Of a stretch of 64,000 nucleotides of DNA, positions 1 to 11,251 are shown piece after piece (within the stretch, counting starts at the first letter, position 1; every line of letters starts with the position of its first letter). The notes beneath the pieces are model-generated. The model made no database searches. It had not been told where the DNA came from and worked only from the letters and a program-made list of their open reading frames with translations. Made by a program: the position numbers and the translations under genes. Origin of the DNA: Sipunculus nudus (taxonomy: Eukaryota > Annelida > Sipuncula > Golfingiida > Sipunculidae); NCBI GenBank assembly GCA_026874595.1, contig CM049306.1:14469019-14533018 (forward strand), in the 5' to 3' direction.

Positions 1-180
1 TTTTGTCATGACCAGCTTCGGGCTTTCTCTGATGTCTTCACTTCCACAAAGACCTTATCTGTACCAGATAGCCCCATACAGCTCACTCCTGCACCAGAAA
101 TGCCAGTGGCACTTGGTAATTACACCATTACACAAATGTACCTATTATTGAAGATAAAAGGAACCAAACACTACTGGTAA
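1..180 (+). pseudogene. Open reading segment at window edge, possible Ty3/Gypsy pol linker remnant
   Basis: Frame 1 is open from the first base to a TAA at 178-180, about 59 codons, and is GC-richer than the DNA that follows. The peptide contains DQLRAFSDVFTSTKT followed by SPIQLTPAPEMPVALGNY. This loosely recalls the short linker between protease and reverse transcriptase in Ty3/Gypsy polyproteins, where an FSDVF-type motif precedes an I-x-L-T...P-V segment. No RT motif follows, because the frame stops and AT-rich DNA begins. Alternatively it is an unrelated exon or chance. The minus strand also has a short open stretch here with a plausible acceptor, so the call is weak. Confidence 0.2.
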
Positions 181-3061
181 CCTTGTCCATTAGGTGATTT
201 TAAAATTGATGGAAGCAAAAAAGGTTGCTCAAAATTGTTTGTACCTACAACAGGGTCAGCTGGCATGATTTCTAGCAGTCATCAGTTGGGCGGATCATAG
301 GTAAATTGATTTGGGGCATTTCCATGTTCTCTTTGATACATGACATGAAACATTCAGGCACACAGTAAAGAAGTGATCACTATTCCCAAACGATATGTAA
401 AATACGTTTTCCATGCTTGACTGTCTCTTTTGGGGATAGAATGGCTTCTATAGGGGCAGAGGTTGGCAGATTAGAGCATTTATCTGGAGCCAGATCCACT
501 GGTACTTGTCACAACCATGAACAATTCTAAAGAGAAACAGAACAGGGGACCATCTCGCAATACACAGCTCCATTACCCTTCCCTGATACAAGCCAGAAAC
601 ACAATGCAATTAGCAAGATCTACAGATAAAATCAAGGACTTGCTTTTGCTTCCATACCTTTATGAGACCTATACTTAGCAATAACCATCATTTAATAAAA
701 AATACTTTCAAGAACAGAGCAGTTATACCACATCCAATAGGATATAACAGTAGTGTGGCAAATGTAAATGTGGCTCAATCAGGTAGAATGAGAATTTGAA
801 AGGATATTTCAAGCCAAAGCCAAGCTTTTTCTAGTGTAAATGGTTCCAGGGACAACTGTTATTGCCATGTCTGTCTAGAATGGCAGAGTATAATCAGAAC
901 AAATCATAGGTTTATAGAAAAAAATTATTAAAAGTAATTTCCTAAACTCCATTACATTTCACAAGAAACAAATGAAATATACAAATATATCTGTCAAAAA
1001 TATATGTGTTGATTAAATGAATCTGACATTCATTAAAGTGGAAAAAAGTGTTTAACCTTATCTCCAACAAGTGACAGACCTTTAATTGCTTGACATAAAT
1101 ATGGGTGAAACAAATCAGAGTAATACTTGTGAATGAGTGTATGCAAGTAGTGATGTGATACACTCTGGATTTCAATTTTATAAATTAAATGATTTGAGTA
1201 CAACAAAATGTTGCTCAACAAAATAATCGCTCAACATTATTTCTTTAATGATTATAAGGTGTGTAAACATGTGAGTATGAAGTCTAGTTATAAAAGTTTA
1301 GTTTTCATCGAGCACATACCTCTGCCAAAGAAAAGCAACCATACAGTAATTATTCCCCCCCCCCGCAAACCAATTTCTGGATCAGCACAAAATTTAATGG
1401 AATCTGGCTTGACCTATGTCTCCTCCCTTCAGAAGGTTTGTGGATATTGGTTCCTGCTAACAAATAATAATGTAAATAAACAATCCGACAGATAAGGTGA
1501 AAACATAAACTCCCTGGCAGAGATAAATATAAAGTGGCAAGAATTATGTTCATTTAATACTCTACATACAAAGGCCTGGAGAAAAATAATTAAAGAGTTT
1601 TAAGATCTGCAACTGTAGCTTTTAAAAGTTCTGATTTCAAGGCCTTGTGTACACATGCACTTTTCTCATATCATTTCATTGGTCCCCAGACATCTAAGGA
1701 GAAATACAATTGAGTGGCTCCAATTAAACAAAAACAAGTTAAAAATTTTGGGATTAAGACAGGTGTCTGCTGTCTGTGCAAAAGATGTTTGATTCAGCTC
1801 TTTTAATAATAATGAAACCAATCAGCACGCCGACCCCCAGTAATAATTCACGATCCTGGTAGGGACAAAACACACCTGTTTCCAGTAGAACTATTAATGC
1901 AATCCCCTACATTTTCAATCTCTTGTATGATAAAATATATTTTTTGTATCAGTATAATACAGGTCATTTATAATAATAATATTATGATAATGAGTCTTAT
2001 AAAGTGCATTCTCCAATCGATCACTAAAGTACTGTCACTGTCCAAATGCCTCAAAAAAAAAAAAAAAAAAAGATAAAAGGCACTTTTAATTTGTTGAATG
2101 TCAGTGGAGTTTCTCTTAACTGGTGACAGCAGAAAATTAAACTAAAATAGTAGGGCAACAATACTTTAGGTTCTGAAGGCACTGAAATATATCCTCTTGT
2201 CAGTTGTCCATCTGTTAGTCTGCCTGCTTGTATATGCATAAAATATCCACTACAGTTACAACGCAAGGGAGAATTGACTAAATTTTGGAACAGATCTGGA
2301 CCAAGATGTGGATGCAAAATAACTATTTGGTCTGTTTGTACATCTTTCTTCAAGTCATCTGGTGGAAGTGTTTGGTACTATATGAAAGATGAGTCTTGAG
2401 GCATACAATGAAGTGAAATTCAGCACTAAGGTCTGTGCTCCTTCAGTGTTTAAAGTTGAAAATAAAACTGGCACAACTGGGAAAAAACATTTTCAATAAC
2501 AATGCAAAAATAAGGCTGTATTTTGGTTATACCCAATGGGGAAAGAAACTGATCATATGAAACACAAAGACTGCCTGCCTGCAGTCAGTGGCCAGTAAAA
2601 CTGAATTATTGATGTTTGTCTATTTGTTTTTGCAAGATAGTACCTGCGAGTACCACATCATTTGGTTGCACCGGAGCAGACAAACCATGAAGATGAGCAT
2701 AAGCCGTATCTGTGGCAATGACCCAGGATATGCTGGATGTCAGTTCAAAATATATATACATACCATTTAGCCAAAACAGCTCTCTGCTATGGTCTTAAGA
2801 GACCTGCCTTAGAGCCATTGTAGATTTTTGAGAGCTGTCGTGGATTGGAGCCAGCTAGCTGTTTTTTATGCATACAGACTTGGAGCCTGAGGTACAATAT
2901 AAATTCTTGTGGATAGCATCTAGCTTTGACTATACCTTATGCCAGTTGAATCCAGTCTTCAGGGGATGCTGAAGATAAATCTCCATCTCTCTATTTTCTG
3001 TAGGATCTTCAATGATTGTAGATTACCACAAGGTCAGGGCACAGGGGGAGTACAAATTGAT
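181..3061. other. Unassigned AT-rich non-coding stretch
   Basis: I see no exon, RNA gene or recognisable transposon here. It contains an 18-base A run near 2053-2070 and scattered AT-rich low-complexity sequence. Short ORFs on both strands look like chance: no motif, no splice context. Confidence 0.5.
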
Positions 3062-3445
3062 AACAAGGGACCTATGGGTCACGACGCTCAGCTGTTATAT
3101 ATGATAAAAAAATATTTTTTAGAAATGAGGCACATGCTGGTTTTGTGTAGTAATAAATATAAGATGTATTATGAGTTGTATGTATGATTTTGATAGTATC
3201 TTTGGAGACAGGGAAGAGGATTGATTTCATTTATTTTATTAACAAATGGAGTGCTATTGTCACACAGATTTTGACTTGGCCATATAACTTATAAGCAGAA
3301 CATATAATATAAGAGTTTAACTATTTATTAAAAAAATTACAAATATTGTCCCAAATATAATTTTTATTAAAAATAATAAGAGAATCATATGATTTTTTAA
3401 AATGAAATATAACTGATATGATTATTAAAATAATATTAAAGAATA

Positions 3446-3469
3446 TATTCATGAATGCATTCATGAATA
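3446..3469. repeat. Perfect 24-bp palindrome inside F1 copy 1
   Basis: The sequence reads the same on both strands: TATTCATGAATG followed by its exact reverse complement. A second stem-loop follows at once (arms TGAAAGTAT and ATACTTTCA, about 3475-3508). The palindrome is perfect in copy 2 (55916-55939) and has one end change in copy 3 (63381-63404). Confidence 0.85.
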
Positions 3470-5575
3470 CATTTTGAAAGTATTTGCACGAGTATTCATA
3501 TACTTTCATTTTTACCTGAATTCCCATTCTTTATGCAAGAAATTTTATAATGGAGTACATAATCATATTCATATTTAAATACAATTACAAAGTATTTGCA
3601 CCATGTCTGGTATTTATTCAGTTTTCACCAAATAATGATTTTGAGAATCCAGAATATACAAAATTCACACATTTAAATAATGATCATAAGTACCTGGTTT
3701 TATGGCTTTTATTTATATTAAAAAATAACTGTAAAAAATTCATTTTGGACTAATTTCACATCAATGTACACACTAGACACAGTAGGAATCTAGATTAATA
3801 TTATCAACTGCATCTTTGTCTATCATTAATTTCCTTCATATAATCCCTAATGATTAGTAATGAATAATATGATTTACTTCTTTATCATTAAAAATGAACT
3901 GAAAAATGCCATAGGTGACTGCATGGTGTTATTTGGAATATGTGACATTCTACCCATCGATACAAGATTCTTATATCATCAGTAACTGCAAGTTAATTTC
4001 CTGTTATTATAAACTAACAAATTCCTTTTCTATTTTTCTTTAATTTGTTATTAAAAACCAAGAAAAATTTATTAATTTATTGTTTATTGTTATGTTGTTG
4101 GTTAAAACTACTAGATGAGTTGGGTTGGACACCTGGATCAACTGTGGCTGGCCATAAGCTGCCTGGATTCTCGCCTCAAGCGTGCATAATTTGATGAAAG
4201 GTCAACAAGGTCAACATACAGGTGACTCAAGAGGGGCTGGAGAGAACCAAAGTCTGACAGGGTCTCATAAAAAACATTAATAAAAGCTACAATATTTGGC
4301 CAATTTCTTTCAGCTTTCTAAACTAAAAAGCTGAAATCCTTATGTGTGCATGATATGAAAATTATATCAACAGTGCTCTCAGGAAACAAACGTGCTATGG
4401 TCACAGTTGGGCAAAATTTAAGGTACTAATTTTATATTTATACTAATAACTTATAAAATTTGAAAAATTCAGAACTAATTTTGGGTATTCAATTGAATCT
4501 TGATTAAATAATGTTACATCCCTGACAATAAAATCTCTAGCTTCAGCAATGCCCTTGTTAAGGGAGTAAATATATTTCTTGATTTTTTACAAAGTGCATT
4601 ATGTTTGGGCCCATAACCTAAAAAAAATACACAATACTGACATCATTTCTGGCATGTGCATAGCGAATGTATAGAAAAATATGTATATTATATATGATCA
4701 AAGTCAGATCAGTGGTTTTGATATTAGGCAGTCTTAAAGTGTAACAATGAGTTTTTAATGGAAAAATGAAGTTTTTCATTGATATCTCGAAGGAATTAAG
4801 TCCTAGTGACCAAATTCTTGGCATGGTAGGGGATTTTGGAGAAATCTAACTGTATGCCAAATTTAAGGAACTTAGAGCTGAAGCTCGGGAGCTGAGCTCT
4901 AGCAAACTGCATAACACTAGCAATATGTGACATAGTGCTTGAAAACTTGAATAAAATCTACAGTTTTTGATCAACTGGTTTCAAATTTTTGGTGTTAACA
5001 GTTGAAATGGTAACAAAAACATGCTGTGAAAATTAAATCCACAGCAGTTACAGCAAAAAAACGTGCCATGGTCAAATTTGGGCAAAATTTAAGGTACCAA
5101 TTTTTTATTTTTGCTAATATTTTAAAAAATTTAAAAGATAATGATCTAATTTTGGGTATACAATTTAATTTTGATTAATAAAAGTAATATTACTGGAAAA
5201 AAAGTGCTTAGCTTTAACAAGTTTTGTGTTAAAAGATAAAATTTCTTTCCTGATTATTTACAAAATGCATTATGTTTGGGCCCATAACTTTCTTAAATTA
5301 TATAATACAGACCTAATTTCTGGCATGTACATAGGAATTATATAGAGGATTATTTATGGGAAATATGAGGAAAAACAGATGAGTGGTTTTGATATTAGGC
5401 AGTCCTGAAGTGTGAAAATAGGTTTTTAATAAAAAATTGAGGTTTTTCCTTAATTTCTCAAAGGAATGAAGTCGCAAAGACCCAGTTTTCGGCTTGGTAG
5501 GAGATCTTGGGGACATCTAACATTATGCTGAATTTTGGATTCCTAGGTCTTACGGTTTCAAAACGTGCCACATCT

Positions 5576-5632
5576 ACGGACGGACGGACGGACGGACGGA
5601 CGGACGGACGGACAGACGGACGGACGACGGAC
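5576..5632 (+). repeat. (ACGG)n microsatellite before the F1 end
   Basis: ACGG tetranucleotides repeat with a few interruptions (ACAG, ACGACGG) just 5' of the terminal hairpin of F1. Equivalent blocks, shorter or more interrupted, sit at the same place near 22536-22590 and 58001-58050. Confidence 0.9.
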
Positions 5633-5648
5633 AATGGATCACGACTAT

Positions 5649-5682
5649 AGCTCAGATGACTTATAGTCAGCTGAGCTAAAAA
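5649..5682 (+). repeat. Terminal hairpin and A tail of F1 copy 1
   Basis: The left arm AGCTCAGATGACT and right arm AGTCAGCTGAGCT pair at 12 of 13 positions (one A·G mismatch) around a 3-base TAT loop. AAAAA follows. The same 29-base structure ends the F1 copies at 22605 and 58066. Confidence 0.85.
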
Positions 5683-8130
5683 TCCTGCAGTCATATACTC
5701 TTTAACTTCACACTTCTTTATCAAATCTTAGAACATAAATAAAATTTAGGTATTCATAAAAAATAACAGAGAAACCACTGCCAGAAGAAATGCACTCTCA
5801 GGCAAACATCCCATCTAATACACAGTCCTCAATGAGTTTTTACTGTGCACACATTCTCACTTAGGCAAACTTACAAGAATTCTCTAATATTTCAGGAAAG
5901 AAGAGATCACTGGTATACCAAGTCAAAGCTGACCATTATTTCCAGTAGAGCACATTAAGCTGATAAACTTTTTAAACCGACACACTGAGTTTAAATTTAT
6001 TCTTTATTTAAGATATGATTGTCTGGTAATTTCAATCTATATATATATATATCTAACTTCAAAGGAAAGATATTTAATGAAGAAACATGTGCACAGAGAG
6101 AGCAAATTCAGATTTTAAGAAGTACAAAGTTAGAAGTCAATGAACCCAACTGTTTCTATTGTTATGGGGATCCTATATATCCTGAGGAGGATAAGTCGTG
6201 ACCAGTGGATGCAGGTAAAGGGGACACAATACTATTTTCCTTGCTTTCAATCCAGTCTTATCTCACTACCTTCCTGTCTACCCTGGATGTAGCATGTTTG
6301 GCCACGATTTTTTTTATGATAGTTTAGCCTGACATGCTGTCTTCATCAGGCTGCATGCTGCAAGAAGGGGTATCCCCGATCCTATCAGCCGCCAGAGCAA
6401 TCCTGTATGGTGGCAAAACAATGTTAAATGCCACATGTGCCTTGAGCTTGTTTTCAATGAAGACAATGTTGGTTAAGACAGAATTTTCAAGTGATCATTC
6501 TAGTTAAATAAACACCAGAATGAGAAAATATCATATCCAGGAGATTAATACAAATACATGCCACATTAAAATTCCAAACCTATCAGGGCAGACCTCTTGA
6601 CCTGACATGATGTCTGGACCTGACATGATGTTTCTAACACTTAATATTATGAAAATTTCTGACCTAGGAATCAGAAATATAAAACATACAGATAATTTTG
6701 GGAAGATATAAGGATAATCGGTATGCAGTTAGTTTCTCAATGAATACAGAAAATTAAAAAAAAAACAAGTCAAAAAGAGATCAAATTAGTCTGTTTAGTG
6801 AATGATGAGTAATGATTACCAAGCAGCACGAGTTATGTTTGTGGCAGCATTTGTTTGTCTGTTTATCTGTTAGTATGATAACACAAAAAGTCCTCAACGG
6901 AGTTTGATGAAATTTTGAGGATAGCTCAGCAATGATACAAGGAACAATTGATTAAATTTTGGGGGCAATCCAAGTGCAAATAAGCCCAGAATGCACTCTA
7001 GGGTTTTATGGTGGTCTATTGCATTTTTGTTTACACAGGGACATAGCAGGTGACAATATGGCCATAGTTGGAGTGCTAGTCATAGAGACATGCAATGACG
7101 TCATTCGACATGTACATGCCATTTCCCCGAAAGGTGTCAGTAGTTAAATCAGCATGAGTGTGTCATTTGTTGTTTTTATATTCCTGGGCCCTGTTGTAAT
7201 AAGAAAATAAATGACTTAAGCTCCCCTAAACTCCTACCCCCACAAGAAAGGGGCCCAAAACTGGCTTTGGCAAGCCCAAGATATGTCTGTTGAAGTACAC
7301 TGTTTACCGTAGACTTGAAAATCCCCCTTTTCAACGTCACCTGTTGGTGGACCAGTGACACCTTTCAACTGCATACAGCAATAAAATCTTAATATTTTAT
7401 TGCTGAGTTTACATAGTTATTATCATATTCATTCAACTGTTTTGTAAACATCATCTTACAATTAAAATAATCAATAAATGTGGGCACATCTTGTTTTGTA
7501 ACGAGACAGAAAAATGCAAACACACAGCTTTAAAATTGTATGTAACATTTGATACAGCCAAGCATAAAATATACTATATAGCCCATACATAAAAATAAGT
7601 GAATGGACAATTCATAATTTTAGTAAAACTACATAAATTGTATGTCCTGACAACTGGTAGTAGTGGGTATCAAGTTCTGCCTTTAAATTTTTAAGGATTT
7701 GTTGTGCATGATAATATTGATAAGCAATGTTCTAAGAATCAATTAAATATATATTTGCAGGTAAGTCTACATTTCTCATGCATTTAACTGATACATACTC
7801 TGGTTATTTCATTACAAATAGACTTCTTCATGTTTTATGAATGTACACATACATTTTTTCTCCCTTTATGAGTAGCCTTTACACGTGCAGATGCAGCATG
7901 GACTGTTAGATGTTCAAAAGTAATACAAAGCATTGTTTTGTTCAGGTTCTCCGAGCTTCGCCTGGGCTTCGAGGGCTCATTAAATCAGTTTCTGCAGTAG
8001 TAATGTGTACGTTTCCTTGACTGTTGAGAGATTTCATTTGAACCTGCATGGCGGCATGCATTATTTCTATGTGTTGCCCTTGGATACCATCTGGAAACTT
8101 AAAAAATTGCTCCTTAAGCAGCAGTTATGT
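5683..8130. other. Unassigned non-coding stretch with one widespread-type repeat
   Basis: No exon is recognised. Around 6838-6975 there is a repeat of the type containing TTTGTTTGTCTGT, then AGCTCAGCAATGAT and AATTGATTAAATTTTGGGG. A diverged relative lies at 8785-8910. 7160-7380 and 7941-8010 are more GC-rich but show no splice-bounded ORF with a known motif. Confidence 0.45.
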
Positions 8131-8169
8131 TATGCTCAACAATTCGTTACACTAACTGCTGCAAGAAAC

Positions 8170-8565
8170 CGCAGTTGCCAATCAGGTTAAGCCACCAGGT
8201 GGTGCTGTCTCTGTGGAATTCCCCCTGCATAATATTTAACCAATCACATTGCAGGTATCACCAGCACAATCAGATGTTCTTCAAGGTGCTGGTCGATTTG
8301 CACTGCGGTCAAAAGTGCTTGGTAGCACAGCTGACTCCCCCCCCCCTTCCAACCTGTTGGAATACACATGATGCAATCATCACCTTTCAAGACAGTCTCT
8401 ATATTAACTTGCTGCTGAGGTCAGTTATTCTCCACTGTTTGAGTATTTCCTCTCTTGCAGTGCTGCACGAGCATGAGTTTGTTGATACACTGAGCAAATC
8501 AGATTTCTTTTACCAGATCTGCACAGCACAGTCATCTTTGTTTACACGTTGAGCCAATCCGATTT
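8170..8565. promoter_or_regulatory. GC-richer patch with clustered CCAAT-type motifs
   Basis: CCAAT pentamers lie at 8178 (CCAATCAG), 8240 (CCAATCAC) and 8554 (CCAATCC), with a one-base variant (CAAATCAG) near 8495. The patch is less AT-rich than its surroundings. Clustered CCAAT boxes are a known NF-Y promoter feature, but no transcription start or adjacent exon is visible, so a regulatory role is only a suggestion. The 141-codon open frame across it (8127-8552, +) has no motif I recognise. Confidence 0.2.
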
Positions 8566-8784
8566 TACCTTTCCCAGTACAAACTGACTGGGTGTTTGGC
8601 AGCTTGCCAAACCTGAAGAATCCTTCTGTGAGTGGAAGTTGCCCGGGAGGTCACATGCTGTGTTCTCACCTTTTCATTTCTAAATTTGTGTACCGATTTT
8701 ATATGCATTCTGCATTCCGTACATAAGAAATCTTACCTTTAATCTGCGAACATATTCGACTTTACCTGTTTATTACCTCCACTA

Positions 8785-8910
8785 AGCGGCAGGGGTTTTT
8801 GTTTTTGTGGGCACTGCTTTGTTAGTTTGTCTGTTAGCACCATGAGTCAAAAAGTTATTGACAGATTTTGCAGCTCAGCAATGATCAACCGAAAAATTGA
8901 TTAAATTTTA
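8785..8910 (+). repeat. Diverged copy of the 6.9-kb repeat
   Basis: This shares with 6838-6975 the order GTTTGTCTGTTAG, then an AAAAGT.. stretch, GCAGCTCAGCAATGAT and AATTGATTAAATTTT. The copy is short and decayed. Confidence 0.6.
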
Positions 8911-11168
8911 ATACAGATAACATTCTTGTTCATTATTGAAATACCTTTCAACAACTTTTCTTACTTTTTCAATTTTCCTGATTGTTTTAACTTCTTTGAC
9001 CTAGCAGTAAGCAAAAGAAGAAGTGTGAATTATCTGGGTAGTGGGCTAGAAATATCCTTTACTAACTCCACATAACACAATTAATGCAATAATATGTAAG
9101 GTTTAATTTTGAATCTGATGTAAGATATTTAAACTAATGCAATTTTATGAGTATTTATAGTGGTCATAAAAGATGTAAGATTATCAAATAAAAAGGATAA
9201 ATCAATAAAGTAAATTTATATAATTTCCTGATAACATCGGAAATGCACCAAGTCTTATCTATTGAGTAATAGGCATATGCACTTCTGTCATGTTCAAACA
9301 GTTAAAAAAATATGTGGTTATACAAACAATATTATAAATTATATTGGGCAAAATATCATTTTAAAATTATCTATGTATGGAGAGATTTGTGTAATAAATT
9401 ATAGCATGTTTAAACATGCAACTTGTGGCTGCAAGAACCTACTGACATGGAAAACAAGGAAAGCAAGGAAAATGGATAATTTGCTTTGGCACAAAATAAC
9501 ATCTACATGGGCTTATCATGAATTATCCTTGATTGGAATAGTGACAACCCCTTGGGGCCCTGTTCAATTTATGAAGGGAAACCGAAAAGTGTTTATTCAT
9601 CACATCTGAAGATCAAATAATATCTGTGGCATTTGGAACAGCCTCGGCCAAAAGTGGGTCTAAAAATAAAGCCTGCAATAAGATTCTTTTTGAAGGCCTT
9701 GCACACATTTAAAGGAAACAACAACTGGTTAGGGATTGCCATCCACAGACCTTGGGATTTTTTTATATAGTTACAAAAGATGCGATTTAAAGTACAAAGG
9801 TTCTTGCCAATAATACTGAGCATTGTTTTGTGTTCCCTTTGTTTTTACTTAACACAAAAGGCTGTTACTTAGATTGTGAATGCTTGCTATTCAACATGTT
9901 GGTTCCACAATATTTGATTAATTTTTCAGGCAATCTTAATCTGGAGATATTCATTTTTACTAAATATACTGAGAAATTTTTTCAGGGTGCATGACATTTT
10001 TGTAGTTCTAAAAGGCCAAAGGAAGGAACTGTTTATTTTTAATCTGATACAAATTGTTATATCCATAAGACATCCTGACAGATGTAATTCTATATATTTT
10101 ATTGAAAAATATATATGTAATTTGATTTGAACGCATATGCTTGAAAAGCAGTTCTGACATTACACTGAGATATATATTATAACACATGTTGTATTCCTTT
10201 AAATGTCACCACCCAAGGAACTCTTCAAAACAGCCTTTTTGTTTATATATGGGTTATCACATTGGAGTTACTGGAAATTTAACAAGATATTTCCGCATTT
10301 GCAGAGTACTCTGTTCATTGTATATTAAACTGTGATATTACCCAAAAAGAAATAAATGTGTTCATTATTAGGACCCAGAAGTGTCACGGACCTGTAATAA
10401 CAAAATAAAATATTTGTTAGAAAAAGCAAGATGAAAGTCTACCAGTGAATCACATGAACAGCAAGATCTAAGTAACATCCAAAACCATTGGTAGGGTATG
10501 AGATACAATAAAATAGAAAGTTATTGTGGTACAAATTAACAAGAGAAACCACTACATCTGAAACCATCACATATCTGGCATTTTTTCTGATACACTTTAA
10601 TGATTTAGTGAGTGATAATGAATAGAAGCAGCAGAAAACCAGTCAGGTGATGATAACATATATGCTGGTCTGTCATAATGCTGTTGTTAGCGGATCCATT
10701 TTGACAGTGGCAAACCCATTAGGAGTAACATGACTGGTGTTTTGCTGTAATTACCCAGGGAGATGAGACACATCCAATGCCCTATTATCTTGTGAGAAAT
10801 GGATTACACAGATAAGGGATCGTAATAATCCTATCTCGTTAGTGATCTGCTAGTTCTGGGAAATAGTCATGTCCAGATTTCCCACATCTATAGGTAACAC
10901 AATTTCCTTGATTGTTCTCTGAATGTAATTTATATTAACACAAACTTTGCTCAATTCTCAGGCATAATTATGTAATTTTTCATCATTTGATCAATCTCAC
11001 TGCCCAATCAAAAATCAACATAATAGGTGACTTCTGACACTCTAGACCCATGTTATGCTTGACATGGTCAAGTTGGCAGGTGGAACCAGATGTAGCAAAC
11101 AAATATCCTATAATGTTGTACATGTGTTATAGATCAGACATAAGAAATGCTTCTCTGAGGTCATATAA

Positions 11169-11251
<83 letters not shown>

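Larger units (their letters stand above)
3062..5682 (+). mobile_element. Repeat family F1, full-length copy 1 (Helentron/HINE-like, non-autonomous)
   Basis: This ~2.62 kb interspersed element has defined ends. It opens with AACAAGGGACC and then ATGGGTCACG..GCTCAGCTG, an opening seen again at 19342, 55518 and 63000 and partly at 50246. It closes with a near-palindromic hairpin and AAAAA at 5649-5682. A 5' GCTCAGCTG matches a 3' CAGCTGAGC as a sub-terminal inverted repeat. The 3' half holds two diverged tandem units with a period of about 681 bp (marker GCAAAATTTAAGGTAC near 4411 and 5092). A (CGGA)n microsatellite sits just before the end hairpin. No protein is encoded. The architecture (no long terminal inverted repeats, short sub-terminal inverted repeats, pre-terminal microsatellite, 3' hairpin) resembles non-autonomous Helentron-type elements; that class is inference. 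Copy 2 at 55518-58099 is nearly identical over most of its length, so the family moved or was duplicated recently. Confidence 0.75.

Noticed and set aside
8127-8552. 141-codon plus-strand ORF
   Set aside because: No known motif, unusual composition for a protein, and no splice context. Kept only as a note under the CCAAT patch.
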